64,000 nt of DNA from Flammeovirgaceae bacterium UBA5585 (GCA_002425185.1 DILT01000010.1:506593-570592); one strand, 5' to 3'; shown: positions 26,495 through 36,421, counted from the first letter of the stretch. Notes: generated by a model not told the origin, from the sequence alone. Made by a program: numbers and translations.

Positions 26495-27517
26495 TCAAAT
26501 GATGTTCACTTCTGGTGTTAATTCAATTTCAAATTTTTGCTGAACTGATGTGCGAATGTTCATTGCAAGTGAAAAAATTTCTTCACCGCTGGCGTTATTG
26601 TAGTTCACCAATACAAGTGGTTGATGTGCATGCACACCGGCATCACCAAATCGTTTTCCTTTCCATTCACATTGTTCAATCAACCAGGCTGCTGGAACTT
26701 TAACTAATTGATTTTCAGTGGAATATCCGGGTATTTCCGGAAATATTTTTTTTAATGAATGATAGTGTTCTGCAGTGATGACCGGGTTCTTAAAGAAGCT
26801 TCCTGCATTGCCAATAGCGGTTGGATCAGGAAGTTTTTTTCTGCGTATCGCAATGACAGCGTCACTGATGGATTGTATAGTTGGTGAAGTGATATGCATA
26901 GCATGAAGGGTGTCTTTAATCGCTCCGTATTCTGTGTTCAACAAGTGATTTTTTTTGGTTAAGGTTAAAGTAACACTTGAGATAAAAATTTTTCCTTTCA
27001 ACTCTTTTTTGAACACACTTTCCCGGTATCCGAACTCGCACTCCGCGTTGGTAAAGGTTCGCAGCACTCCGGTTGCAAGATCAATTCCCTCTACCTTTTC
27101 AACAACGTCACATAGTTCTACACCATACGCTCCAATATTTTGCATGGGTGCAGCACCCATGGTACCGGGTATAAGTGATAGATTTTCGATTCCGCCCCAG
27201 TTATGCTGCACACAATACAACACGAATGGATGCCAGGGCTCACCTGACGCAATACGCAGCGTAATGGTATTGTCATTTTCTTCAATGGTGCTGGTGCCGT
27301 TTAGTTTATTTTGAATAACAAGCCCGCTGAAGTCTTTTGTTAATAGTAAATTACTTCCCCCGCCTAATATGAGGTGCTTTTCGTTTTTAAAAATATCGGA
27401 TTGGATGAGTTCACCCAGATCATCCCGGGATGCGACAGAAGTAAAATATTGGGCTTTCGCCTGGATGCCAAATGTATTGAAGGACTTAAGGTCGATGTTC
27501 TTTTGAATTGCGATCAT
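26495..27517 (-). CDS. murB: UDP-N-acetylmuramate dehydrogenase (MurB)
   Basis: 340 residues from the ATG at 27517; a TTG two codons upstream is less likely. It reduces UDP-GlcNAc-enolpyruvate to UDP-MurNAc in peptidoglycan synthesis, using FAD and NADPH. FAD-binding motifs: 'NTFGIQAKAQYF', 'LILGGGSNLLLTKDFSGLVI', 'SLIPGTMGAAPMQNIGAYGV'. 'FGYRESVFKKEL' and 'NAGSFFKNPV', with the catalytic Ser, show the type I (E. coli-like) form. Single gene. Confidence 0.95.
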   Translation of the reverse strand: MIAIQKNIDLKSFNTFGIQAKAQYFTSVASRDDLGELIQSDIFKNEKHLILGGGSNLLLTKDFSGLVIQNKLNGTSTIEENDNTITLRIASGEPWHPFVLYCVQHNWGGIENLSLIPGTMGAAPMQNIGAYGVELCDVVEKVEGIDLATGVLRTFTNAECEFGYRESVFKKELKGKIFISSVTLTLTKKNHLLNTEYGAIKDTLHAMHITSPTIQSISDAVIAIRRKKLPDPTAIGNAGSFFKNPVITAEHYHSLKKIFPEIPGYSTENQLVKVPAAWLIEQCEWKGKRFGDAGVHAHQPLVLVNYNNASGEEIFSLAMNIRTSVQQKFEIELTPEVNII

Positions 27518-27604
27518 AAACAATAGACAACCGTGCGAAGGTGCATAAAAAACCTTAGGCGTCCTATACGCTATGCCAATGCAATGCGAGCAATAGCTTT
27601 TGAA

Positions 27605-28801
27605 TTATTGTATCCCCGTCAGATCGCTGGCATCGATTTTTATCAAACAGATTCGTGGAAAGCGGCCGGCAATATAGGTGGTTCCACAAACGGCCAGTCC
27701 TCCATCTTCCGTTGTAATTACCTGGGCAATTTCAAATGGATTTGAAAACCCGAGATACTTACTGGTGAGGAAGGTTCCGGTAGCTTCATCGTAGAAGTAT
27801 AAGCCTATTTGTTTGGAGCGTGTATTACTTCCATAGACCAATACATTTTTCGTGTTGATGGTGGCCCGGATAATTTTCACTTTCGCATTGGGTTCAAGTT
27901 CGGGCAATGTGTTTCCTCCGAGGTCCACGCTGGAGGAAGTTCCGGTTGGATTTAAAATAACATTGGGCAACAGGTAGTTATCACCGAAGTTAAACCGGGC
28001 ACCGGCAAATTTTGTGATTGATAGGGGCAGTAACGCACTAAAGCCCCCGTCATCCTGAATGCCTTGCACTACCCCACGCGGATCATTTTGGTTCAGATCA
28101 GTAAATACCAGCGAGAATGTGTAATTGTAAAAGCCATTAAAGTAATACAGTCCGCCCGGAATCCGGCCTGCCTCAAAAGGATATTGCCTGCCTGTGCGGA
28201 TGAAATGGTTAATAATGGGTTCTTCTACCTTGTCGCCTGCACCTATTGTAAATGCTTTGGATTGACTCACTGCACCGCTGGCAGTTACCACGGCTATAAC
28301 GGATTGCTTAGTAAGGTGATCATAGGTGAGGAGCACGTAATTATTCCCATCCACCCGGGAGGCACAGGGGTAGTATAGATCTCCACCCACAGCCGAAATG
28401 TTCACACCCTCCAGGTTTGCATCGGTTTGTACCCGTTGTACCTGAAGGGTAAGGGGATCCATACAGAAAAAGTTATAGGTGTCGTTAATAAAGGCGAGCT
28501 GAGCGATGGGGTTAACATAGCTATCGTCTACTTCTATTTCCTTCACAAAGTTTCCATCCTTATCAGCCTTCATCAGGTAAATGCCTGTAAAGTTAGATTC
28601 GGCCAACCTGCGTCCACCCAGAATAAGGTATCCGCCATCGGGGGTTTGCACCATATCAATGGGGAAATAGTTTGTCGTAAACAGGTTGTTATCGTAAATC
28701 TTGGTAAACGATTTTTGATCGAATTCAGGATTGGTTTCTTCTACACAAGAAGTAACCAGTAAAAATCCTGCCAGCAGGACGGAGAATAGCTGCTTTATCA
28801 T
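27605..28801 (-). CDS. Lipoprotein, predicted beta-propeller, last gene of the DUF1800 operon
   Basis: 398 residues. Lipobox 'LLVTSC' (Cys19), then repeated strand-rich blocks typical of propellers ('DMVQTPDGGYLILGGRRL', 'LMKADKDGNFVKEIEVDD', 'QVITTEDGGLAVCGTTYI', 'RICLIKIDASDLTGIQ'). No named family recognised. Its start overlaps the end of the beta-barrel gene by 4 bp (ATGA). Probably outer-membrane anchored and partnered with the barrel. Confidence 0.75.
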   Translation of the reverse strand: MIKQLFSVLLAGFLLVTSCVEETNPEFDQKSFTKIYDNNLFTTNYFPIDMVQTPDGGYLILGGRRLAESNFTGIYLMKADKDGNFVKEIEVDDSYVNPIAQLAFINDTYNFFCMDPLTLQVQRVQTDANLEGVNISAVGGDLYYPCASRVDGNNYVLLTYDHLTKQSVIAVVTASGAVSQSKAFTIGAGDKVEEPIINHFIRTGRQYPFEAGRIPGGLYYFNGFYNYTFSLVFTDLNQNDPRGVVQGIQDDGGFSALLPLSITKFAGARFNFGDNYLLPNVILNPTGTSSSVDLGGNTLPELEPNAKVKIIRATINTKNVLVYGSNTRSKQIGLYFYDEATGTFLTSKYLGFSNPFEIAQVITTEDGGLAVCGTTYIAGRFPRICLIKIDASDLTGIQ

Positions 28802-29688
28802 CGTTGATCCAAAGTTTTAAATCCACTGGCCAGGTACCGCATTGGAAATAAACATCCGAATGAAAAGGCCAGATTGTTGAGTTTAATATCGTCCATAGCT
28901 TCACCAATGCCTGAAAGCCGGTCGCTGCCAAAGCGGTTTTCGGTTGAGTTGATGAGGCTCATGCCTTTGCGGTACTGTATGTCCAGGTTTAACCGCACAT
29001 TACCCAGATTGTAGTTGGCACCAATACCACCTAAAAGTCCCCAATGATTTTGGGCAAAAAGATCTTTAGCACCGATAATCACCGGGTCGTTAATGAATTT
29101 GTTAGTACCGCCCGAGGCGTAGTCTATACCCGAAACTTCCACAGACTTGTTGGCATTGATGAGGAACCCATAATAAACACCAACCTGCACATAAGGACGA
29201 AGTCGGTTACCTATAATATCATATTTGAAGATCAATGGTATTTCAGCATGATCAACTTTTTGTTCATTGTCATAGGTCAACTCCAGCCGGTTTGAAGCAT
29301 TTTCAGGATCGCTCCACTCATAGTTATTGGAATAGGTAAAAAGCGAATGGCGGTAAGCCGGCTGCAGGCTGAAGGAAAATCCTTTGTAATAAAAACTCAC
29401 CTCTAAAGTTACCTGGCTTCCAATAGCATTAAAGTTATCGTATGCTTTATCTGTTTGCGATGCGGGATAATTGCCCGGAGATAATGCCGAATAGCGTTTT
29501 TCCACAGAAACATCGGATAGGTTTACACCGGCTTTCAGGCCCAGCCACCATTGCTTATCCAAAAAGTTTCCTCCGGGTGCATTGGTCGCCCGACTGTTAT
29601 AGGCTTGCGGAGTTTTCTTTTTGGGAGGCTGGCCAAAGGCAAGGGCAGCCATGAGCAGCAGTAAAGAAAGTGAGTAGAGTTTTTTCAT
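28798..29688 (-). CDS. Outer-membrane beta-barrel protein (PorT-like)
   Basis: 296 residues. Signal peptide 'LLLMAALAFGQ', then a Lys/Pro-rich stretch and a barrel-like pattern ('WWLGLKAGVNLSDVSVEKRY', 'GFSFSLQPAYRHSLFTYS', 'RPYVQVGVYYGFLINAN', 'GLLGGIGANYNLGNVRLNLD'). It resembles the general outer-membrane barrel family that includes PorT-type proteins, but a specific T9SS role is not shown. It sits 3 bp after DUF1501 and overlaps the lipoprotein gene. Confidence 0.8.
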   Translation of the reverse strand: MKKLYSLSLLLLMAALAFGQPPKKKTPQAYNSRATNAPGGNFLDKQWWLGLKAGVNLSDVSVEKRYSALSPGNYPASQTDKAYDNFNAIGSQVTLEVSFYYKGFSFSLQPAYRHSLFTYSNNYEWSDPENASNRLELTYDNEQKVDHAEIPLIFKYDIIGNRLRPYVQVGVYYGFLINANKSVEVSGIDYASGGTNKFINDPVIIGAKDLFAQNHWGLLGGIGANYNLGNVRLNLDIQYRKGMSLINSTENRFGSDRLSGIGEAMDDIKLNNLAFSFGCLFPMRYLASGFKTLDQR

Positions 29689-29691
29689 CCG

Positions 29692-31392
29692 TTAATTAAT
29701 CACAACAAGTTTTTTTGATTGCTCAAAGGCACCCATATTCATTTTATAAATATACAATCCTGCCGGAATTCCTGTCAGGTCTACCGGTATACTATGCTCA
29801 CCCGGCTCAAAATTTTGTTTCACCAGGTGTTTTATGGGTTTGCCGCTGCGATCGTAAAGCATTACCTGTACTAAGCCCTCGGCATTGATCATAAAGGTAA
29901 AGGCGGTTTGGGCTTTTGCCGGATTGGGGTAGCAATCTCCTAAATAAAAGCGTTGTTGAACAAATGTATCAGTGCTGGAGATTACCTGAACCGCTAAGGG
30001 AAGGGGCTGATAAAATCCTCCTTCTTCGCGTGGGCCGTCAATGAAGTTTCCAAAAAAGATATCGTTATTGATTTTCTGTTCATCCACCAGCATCCAGTCT
30101 TTTAGCAGGTTGGCATATACCTGCCGGTAGTCGTATTGCATCTCAATATTATCGCGTGTCATGTCGGGTACATTGCCAATTACCCCGGGGTTAACCCCGC
30201 GTCCAAAAACAAATATGGGTCCGCCAGTGCCGTGGTCGGTTCCATAACTTCCATTAGAATGCACTCTTCGCCCAAATTCTGATGTGGTAACGGTTAATAC
30301 TCTGGATTCCAATCCACGAACCTTTAAATCATCCTGAAAGGCTTTCATAGCCGTTGATATGTGATACATCAGGGCAGCATGTATACCCATGGTTGGGTCA
30401 TAACTTTCTACCTGCGATGCGTGTGTATCAAACCCGCCAATCTTTACCATAAATACTTTGGTCTTACAACCACCGGCCAGCAATCGTGCAATAAGTCTCA
30501 ATTGCGGAGAAAGGTGATTTCGTTTGCTACCGGTAGGTGCATTGAATGGATAGACTTCCGGATAGGTGGTGGAGGTATTTCCTCCTGCCTGATACACTTC
30601 ATACAAGCGCTTGGCGTAGTCATCGGTTTTCTTTTCCAGGCCGAGTATCCAATTCATTTCCTTTCCATAGGGCGAGCTGTCAAGGAATTCAGGAGGCTTG
30701 CCACGCGGATCTATGTCCTTGTCCTGAAAGCCTTCGAGTTCTTCCACCAGGTTGGCAAAACCAACGGGATCATTGAGCGAAAGGGAAGTAGGAATATTAT
30801 TTTCCTGATGGAAGATCAGCGAAACATCGCTGCCCATTTCAATACCTAACGGATCGAGCATATCGTCATTTGGGAAATCAGCGGGGTACTCCAATGGAGC
30901 ATATTCCTGCTGGAGGTATCGGCCCAACCATCCGGAAGAGAAATAGTCATCGGAGCCACCCCCCATAAACCAGATGTCGCGTCCGCGGAAGTGTGAGCCA
31001 TTATTATTTCTGTACGATACACCCTGTACGAAGGCAACCTTACCCATATCGTACATGCCTTTCATGGCCTGCATATCAGGATGCAGCCCTACTTGTCTGT
31101 TGGACGGAAGGGTACTGTCTAATGGAATATATTTCCGTAAGCTGTTGCTTTTCGGAATGGCGATGTTTGCCCTGCGGCTATAATAGTGGTCATACTGCTC
31201 TACCGGTATTAAGGAATTCAATCCATCATTACCACCGTGTAATTGGAGGATGATCAATACCCGGTCGCTGTCACCTTGTTGTGCCAGGCGCGACAGGGGG
31301 TTGTTGGCCATTACCTTTAACGGTATTCCATTTATAGCAAAGGGTAAGCTTAAGGCTAGCGGTATTTTTTTAAGGAAATTTCTGCGCTTCAT
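29692..31392 (-). CDS. DUF1501 protein with T9SS type A sorting domain
   Basis: 566 residues. N-terminal 'MKRRNFLKKIPLALSLPFA' is a signal peptide with an RR motif, so Tat export is possible. The DUF1501 core shows 'ILQLHGGNDGLNSLIPVEQY', 'MVKIGGFDTHASQ' and 'TSEFGRRVHSNGSYGTDHGT', resembling the alkaline phosphatase/sulfatase fold. The last 80 residues ('YPNPAKAQTAFTF', 'IPAGLYIYKMNMGAFEQSKK') are a T9SS type A C-terminal signal, so the protein is exported to the cell surface. Enzymatic activity is unknown. It follows DUF1800 by 1 bp. Confidence 0.9.
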   Translation of the reverse strand: MKRRNFLKKIPLALSLPFAINGIPLKVMANNPLSRLAQQGDSDRVLIILQLHGGNDGLNSLIPVEQYDHYYSRRANIAIPKSNSLRKYIPLDSTLPSNRQVGLHPDMQAMKGMYDMGKVAFVQGVSYRNNNGSHFRGRDIWFMGGGSDDYFSSGWLGRYLQQEYAPLEYPADFPNDDMLDPLGIEMGSDVSLIFHQENNIPTSLSLNDPVGFANLVEELEGFQDKDIDPRGKPPEFLDSSPYGKEMNWILGLEKKTDDYAKRLYEVYQAGGNTSTTYPEVYPFNAPTGSKRNHLSPQLRLIARLLAGGCKTKVFMVKIGGFDTHASQVESYDPTMGIHAALMYHISTAMKAFQDDLKVRGLESRVLTVTTSEFGRRVHSNGSYGTDHGTGGPIFVFGRGVNPGVIGNVPDMTRDNIEMQYDYRQVYANLLKDWMLVDEQKINNDIFFGNFIDGPREEGGFYQPLPLAVQVISSTDTFVQQRFYLGDCYPNPAKAQTAFTFMINAEGLVQVMLYDRSGKPIKHLVKQNFEPGEHSIPVDLTGIPAGLYIYKMNMGAFEQSKKLVVIN

Positions 31393-31393
31393 G

Positions 31394-33160
31394 TTAGTGG
31401 AGTTGGTATTCGGGGGATTGCATCATCGCATTAAATAAATTTTCAAGCTGGCGTCTCACGGTTTCAGGATCAAATCCGTTGGTCCATCGAATGGTCCAGG
31501 CGCCTTCCGGATTATCATCAATTTTGGGATTCTCCAGAAAGGAAACCAGGAAATAATTTAACCGCTCGGCAGTAATAGTAGCAGTATCATCTGCTGCCGT
31601 ATCAAACGTTAGGTTATTGCTTATGGGCAACAGCAAACGGGCAAGTTCAATAATCAGGTTGCGGGCATTGGCTGCAACGGCAGGAGTGAAATTGGTTTGC
31701 ACAAAATTCACCACATCAACTTTCAACATACCATCTTCCATTTCCGATACCAGTCTGCGGATAAACTCATACCGCCTGGCGAGGTAATTCACGGTTATCC
31801 AGCTTCGGTGATAAATCGGAAACTGGTGGTAGGCATCATATCCCGCAACATCAAAGGGTTGGTAAAACACCATGCCCTGGTTATCGGCCAACGCAATAAT
31901 TTCACCGGTCTTTTGATAAAATGCTGAGGCGGAAACACTAATGTCGGGTATTTGATAATTAAAGAAACGGAGCGAACCAATAATCAGATCAAGGGGAGAT
32001 TTTATTATGCCACCAAAATTATCGTCATCCACACCAGCAGCTGCCTCGTAGAAATGCTGACTGCGTAAAAGATTTTCCACCACCGGCTGAAGTTTGAATC
32101 CGTTTGTGCGAAAGGTATTTGCCATTTCAGCGATAATGGTGTTATAGAGCGGAACGGGTATTTCATGATAAACATAAAACCGGTAGATTTTTCGGCAGAT
32201 ATGGCGTAGTGTTTCTTCCTGCTCGTAAAGCATGTCAATTAACTGACTGATTTCATCCAAGGCACTTTCCAGCGTTGGATTCGCCCCGTTCAGCAATGCT
32301 GGGTCGGGTTGAATAACGTATGGCAGACCCGTGTTTATGTCAATAAAACTGTCGCTGAATTGCTTAACACCATTGTCATGCCCGGTGGCGTTGGTATTGC
32401 TACCACGAACTTTACCACGCGGCAGACTCGTGTCCGGATCGATATTGGAGAAAGTATTATCAAAATCGAAACCGGAGAGCACCCGTGCTGCGGCCTGTAC
32501 ATCCTGTTCTTTGTAAATGATATAATCACCCGGGCCCGGTGTTGGGGGGAGTGAACCTTCTAACCCACGGCCAATCGAGTATAGCTCAAATAACTCACGC
32601 GCATAGTTTTCATTCGGACTACCCTTTACGTTCAGGTTGCCGTCCAGCAAACGAAGCATGGCATTGTCGACACTTACCTTCTTCGTCAGTTCCCTGAAAT
32701 TTACTTCCGGCAGTGCTGTTGCGTCCAGCGCAAACTGTCGATACAGCATGTTTTGAAAATACAGTGCCCGGCTGCTGCCAATTTTTTCCTGTATGGCGGT
32801 AAAGTGTGTATGTAAAAACATCACCAGTTTTTCGCGCACGGAGTATGCAAGGGACAACGCGGGTGGTACACCGGTGCTCATCATTTGTCCAACGAACCAC
32901 TGTTTAAAATACTCCTCATATTCAAATTCCATTTTTTCCGGATCGGTGACCCCGGTTATTACCCACTGACTATTTGTATCAGGATCTACAGGGATGGATG
33001 GGTCAGGAAGTACCTGGCGGAACAGAAGGTTGGTTGCCTGCAGCGGTGTGAGCAATGCAAACGCTTCAATTTGTTGTTTCGTAGGACCGAACGAAGCACG
33101 CCTTAACAGGTGTGCTGCACGATTGTATCCAAGGGTTCCGGAGTATTCGGGTAGTGGCAT
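31394..33160 (-). CDS. DUF1800 protein
   Basis: 588 residues. The motifs 'AAHLLRRASFGPTKQQIEAF', 'REKLVMFLHTHFTAIQEKIG' and 'NENYARELFELYSIG' identify DUF1800. DUF1800 and DUF1501 genes are found side by side in many phyla, which suggests a joint function that is still unknown. No clear signal peptide is visible, unlike its DUF1501 partner. First gene of the four-gene operon running down to 27605. Confidence 0.92.
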   Translation of the reverse strand: MPLPEYSGTLGYNRAAHLLRRASFGPTKQQIEAFALLTPLQATNLLFRQVLPDPSIPVDPDTNSQWVITGVTDPEKMEFEYEEYFKQWFVGQMMSTGVPPALSLAYSVREKLVMFLHTHFTAIQEKIGSSRALYFQNMLYRQFALDATALPEVNFRELTKKVSVDNAMLRLLDGNLNVKGSPNENYARELFELYSIGRGLEGSLPPTPGPGDYIIYKEQDVQAAARVLSGFDFDNTFSNIDPDTSLPRGKVRGSNTNATGHDNGVKQFSDSFIDINTGLPYVIQPDPALLNGANPTLESALDEISQLIDMLYEQEETLRHICRKIYRFYVYHEIPVPLYNTIIAEMANTFRTNGFKLQPVVENLLRSQHFYEAAAGVDDDNFGGIIKSPLDLIIGSLRFFNYQIPDISVSASAFYQKTGEIIALADNQGMVFYQPFDVAGYDAYHQFPIYHRSWITVNYLARRYEFIRRLVSEMEDGMLKVDVVNFVQTNFTPAVAANARNLIIELARLLLPISNNLTFDTAADDTATITAERLNYFLVSFLENPKIDDNPEGAWTIRWTNGFDPETVRRQLENLFNAMMQSPEYQLH

Positions 33161-33327
33161 AGCGTAAAATGATCAATAGCGACAACTTTATCCTTTAAAA
33201 TTCTAAAATAAACTCATTTAGCAGATAAAGCGCAGATATAGCCGACTATTGTAGCTATTTTCCTTCAATTTTGATTTACCTCCAGTTTATATTAAGGTTA
33301 ATTGTCGGTGGCCTGTAAATTTGAAGC

Positions 33328-34179
33328 ATGAAAATTATCGAATGTCCGCGTGACGCCATGCAGGGGCTCACTGAATTTATCCCTACAGAAAAAAAGATCC
33401 GGTACATCAATCAATTGTTGGAGGTAGGATTTGATACGATTGATTTTGGGAGCTTTGTTTCTCCGAAAGCTATACCGCAACTTCGTGATACGGTGGAGGT
33501 GTTGGGAGAACTAAACTGGGAGGCCAGTCCATCTAAACTTTTGGCGATTGTGGCGAATACCCGAGGGGCAGAGGAGGCCTGTAAACACGAGGCCATTACC
33601 TACCTGGGTTTTCCGCTTTCTATTTCTGAAACCTTTCAACAACGAAACACCAACAAGTCCATTGCTGAAGCCCTCAATACGGTTGCAGAAATCCAGGAGC
33701 TCTGTCAACAGTCCGGCAAAAAGTTAGTTTGCTATATCAGCATGGGGTTTGGGAATCCGTATGGCGATCCGTATGACGTTAAAACCGTGGAGCAGTTTGT
33801 TGACATTTTAGTGACATTGGGAATAGAAATAATTTCACTTGCGGATACGATTGGCGTATCAAACCCGGAAAACATTACATTTCTGTTTACCAGTCTTGCT
33901 AAAAAATTTCCAGCGGTTGAATTGGGCGCCCACCTGCATTCAAATCCCAAGTCGGCTGCAGAAAAAGTTGAGGCTGCCTTTAATGCCGGTTGCAAACGGT
34001 TTGATGGAGCCATAAAAGGTTTTGGCGGTTGCCCGATGGCCAAAGATGACCTGGTAGGAAATCTGGCCACGGAAACCATTTTGGAATGTCTTGGCAGCTA
34101 TGGTGCTGCTCCCGACTTAAATCAGGAAGCTTTTCAAAAAAGCCTGCTGCTGGCCGATGAAATATTTCCAAAGCATTGA
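33328..34179 (+). CDS. Hydroxymethylglutaryl-CoA lyase
   Basis: 283 residues. It cleaves HMG-CoA to acetoacetate and acetyl-CoA, the last step of leucine breakdown. The HMGL-like TIM barrel begins 'IIECPRDAMQGLTEFIPTEK'; 'YISMGFGNPYGDPY', 'LADTIGVSNPENI' and 'GAHLHSNPKSA' follow; the catalytic loop reads 'GFGGCPMAKDDLVGNLATE' with the active-site Cys. A TAAATTTG -7-like element lies only 5 bp before the ATG (33316-33323), so the message could be nearly leaderless. Confidence 0.92.
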   Translation: MKIIECPRDAMQGLTEFIPTEKKIRYINQLLEVGFDTIDFGSFVSPKAIPQLRDTVEVLGELNWEASPSKLLAIVANTRGAEEACKHEAITYLGFPLSISETFQQRNTNKSIAEALNTVAEIQELCQQSGKKLVCYISMGFGNPYGDPYDVKTVEQFVDILVTLGIEIISLADTIGVSNPENITFLFTSLAKKFPAVELGAHLHSNPKSAAEKVEAAFNAGCKRFDGAIKGFGGCPMAKDDLVGNLATETILECLGSYGAAPDLNQEAFQKSLLLADEIFPKH

Positions 34180-34244
34180 AAATATTACGTTGTACTGCAT
34201 TTCGCCAGCCAACACTCTACTTTTGTTCCAAATATTGAAAGATC

Positions 34245-34871
34245 ATGAGAAGAGTATTTGTAATGGTTGGTTTTGTTTGTGTGGCCGCCATAGGTTTAGC
34301 ACAAGGTGCGAAGGATTACACCCAAAAAGGACGTGAACTCCTGGAGAAGGAAGAGTATGTTGAAGCTCTGCTAAACCTGAATAAAGCCCTTGAAATTGAT
34401 CCAAATTATGCTTCGGCTTATTATTTCAGAGGAAACATAAAGTCTCAGTTTGATGACCGTCATGGTGCGATGAAGGATTATAATACCGCACTTGAGAAGA
34501 ACCCAAAACTTACGGAAGCATTTTTTGCGCGAGGCAATGTGAAGATGAAGCTTCAGGACTACTATGGTGCCATTGATGATTATTCGGCTGCCATAACGCT
34601 TAATGAAAATTTCGTTGAAGCATACTACAATCGTGGTAAAGCGAAACAATATTTACAGGCATATCAGGATGCTATTAATGACTGCTCAAAAATTATTGCC
34701 ATAAATAAGAAAAATGTTGATGCGTACTACATGCGCGGACTGTTACGCATTGAATTTGGTGACCTGAAAAACGGTTGCCTGGATTTGAGTAAGGCAGGGG
34801 AGTTGGGTGACCTAAAGGCCTATGAACTGATCAAAGAGAAGTGTAATCAGAAAAATCAGGAAAAAGACTAA
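34245..34871 (+). CDS. Secreted tetratricopeptide repeat protein
   Basis: 208 residues. Signal peptide ('VMVGFVCVAAIGLAQG'), then about five TPR units ('ALLNLNKALEIDPNYASAYY', 'AMKDYNTALEKNPKLTEAFF', 'AIDDYSAAITLNENFVEAYY', 'AINDCSKIIAINKKNVDAYY'). A periplasmic protein-binding scaffold; partner unknown. A -7-like TACTTTTG lies at 34218-34225. Confidence 0.88.
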   Translation: MRRVFVMVGFVCVAAIGLAQGAKDYTQKGRELLEKEEYVEALLNLNKALEIDPNYASAYYFRGNIKSQFDDRHGAMKDYNTALEKNPKLTEAFFARGNVKMKLQDYYGAIDDYSAAITLNENFVEAYYNRGKAKQYLQAYQDAINDCSKIIAINKKNVDAYYMRGLLRIEFGDLKNGCLDLSKAGELGDLKAYELIKEKCNQKNQEKD

Positions 34872-34900
34872 GGATATCAGTTGGTTGAGCCAGTCGAAAC

Positions 34901-36010
34901 CTAACGACTAAGCGCGTACATTTTACCGGGCAATGATTTTACGGCCCCGTTAAATTCCAGCCCCAAAAGTACGGAAGCCAACTGACTGACAGGCAGGTTT
35001 GATTTCCAACTTAACTCGTCAATCATTACCGGACTTTTTTTCAATAATAAGGTCAGTATAATTTTCTCTTCTTCTGTATAACCATCCAACGAGAAGGATG
35101 TAACTTTTTTCTGACGGGTTGTCTTTGCCGCTTCCCAATTCATAATGTATTCCAAATCCTTTACAGACGATATCAGGTGTGCCTTATTGGTTTTGATCAG
35201 GTTATTGCAACCGGCCGAATAGGTTACGCCAATACTTCCCGGGAAGGCGAAAACGTCTTTATTGTAACCATTCGCTATCTCTGCGGTTATCAGTGCGCCA
35301 CCTTTTTCAGCAGCCTCCACAACCACCAGTGCATCGGATAAACCGGCAATGATTCTGTTGCGCTCGGGAAAATTGTGCGCATCGGGTTTAGTGCCAAATG
35401 GATTTTCCGTAACCAGTCCTCCGTGCTCCAACATTTTGTGCGCAGTTTCTTTATGGGTTGCCGGATAAATAACATCTATACCACTGCCCATTACGCCTAT
35501 CGTAGGTAAGTTGTTTTTTAACGCCTGTTTGTGCGCTTGTATATCAATGCCGTAGGCTAATCCGCTCACAATTAATACTCCGTGCGGCACTAATCCTTCT
35601 ACAAGCTTTTCAACTTGTTCTTTTCCATAGGCTGTAGCCTGGCGGGTACCAACAATACCAACGGTTTTTGGATTTTCGAAATCAACATTGCCTTTTACAT
35701 ACAACATTGCAGGTGCATCGGGTATGTGTTTCAGGCGTGAAGGATATTTTTTGTCGAGGTAGAAAATAATTTCAACGGATTCTTTTTCTGCCCGCTTAAT
35801 TTCTTTTTCAGCCTTTTCAAAGGAACTTCCTTTGGTGATGGTTTCAGCGATTACGGGACCAACACCAGGAATTTTCAGGAGTTTGCCTTTGGGTGTTTTA
35901 AAAACCTTCTCGGCTGAACCACAATAGCTAACCAGTTGGCGGATGGTATAATCGCCAATGCCGGTAATAAAATGCAGGGCCACTAAAGCAACTCTGTTTT
36001 GATCAATCAT
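34901..36010 (-). CDS. dprA: DNA-processing protein DprA
   Basis: 369 residues. N-terminal helix-hairpin-helix region ('ITGIGDYTIRQLVSYCG', 'IPGVGPVIAETI'), then the Rossmann-like DprA core ('TVGIVGTRQATAYGKEQVEK', 'IVSGLAYGIDIQAHKQAL', 'GVMGSGIDVIYPATHKETAH', 'NFPERNRIIAGLSDALVVVE') and a C-terminal winged-helix domain. DprA loads RecA onto incoming single-stranded DNA in natural transformation. Preceded by the MerR gene in the same direction with a 72-bp gap. Confidence 0.95.
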   Translation of the reverse strand: MIDQNRVALVALHFITGIGDYTIRQLVSYCGSAEKVFKTPKGKLLKIPGVGPVIAETITKGSSFEKAEKEIKRAEKESVEIIFYLDKKYPSRLKHIPDAPAMLYVKGNVDFENPKTVGIVGTRQATAYGKEQVEKLVEGLVPHGVLIVSGLAYGIDIQAHKQALKNNLPTIGVMGSGIDVIYPATHKETAHKMLEHGGLVTENPFGTKPDAHNFPERNRIIAGLSDALVVVEAAEKGGALITAEIANGYNKDVFAFPGSIGVTYSAGCNNLIKTNKAHLISSVKDLEYIMNWEAAKTTRQKKVTSFSLDGYTEEEKIILTLLLKKSPVMIDELSWKSNLPVSQLASVLLGLEFNGAVKSLPGKMYALSR

Positions 36011-36082
36011 TTCAGAAAAATGCTAAATAGTTCTGAATTCCTGATAAAATGAGGATTGTAATCTGTACAAAGCGGGAAAATA

Positions 36083-36421
36083 TCAGTGCAGTTGGTCGCG
36101 AAGCTCAACGAGGAACCTGCGAACATTCTTGAGCGAATCGATAAGCTCGATTTTATCCTTCACCGAGTTGTTATCGTTGCGCAGCATTTCTTTGGCGCCC
36201 TGTAAGGTGAATCCCTTTTCTTTTACCAGGTGATAAATAGTTCGTACACTATCAATATCTTCTTTGGTAAACTGCCGGTTTCCTTTGCGATTCTTCTTCG
36301 GCTTGATAAGATCAAACTCAGATTCCCAAAAACGAATGAGGGAAGGGGCTACGTTGAAAATTTCAGCTACTTCTCCTATGGAGTAGTAGAGTTTTTCGAT
36401 TTCTTTTTCCTTATACGCCAT
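36083..36421 (-). CDS. MerR family transcriptional regulator
   Basis: 112 residues from the ATG at 36421 ('MAYKEKEIEKLYYSIGEVAE'). The winged helix-turn-helix is 'YYSIGEVAEIFNVAPSLIRF' followed by 'WESEFDLIKPKKNRKGNRQF'; a short dimerisation helix follows ('KGFTLQGAKEMLRN'). There is no effector domain and no Cys metal site, as in the small MerR proteins near M23 peptidases and alaS in Bacteroidota. Target genes are unknown. Confidence 0.9.
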   Translation of the reverse strand: MAYKEKEIEKLYYSIGEVAEIFNVAPSLIRFWESEFDLIKPKKNRKGNRQFTKEDIDSVRTIYHLVKEKGFTLQGAKEMLRNDNNSVKDKIELIDSLKNVRRFLVELRDQLH

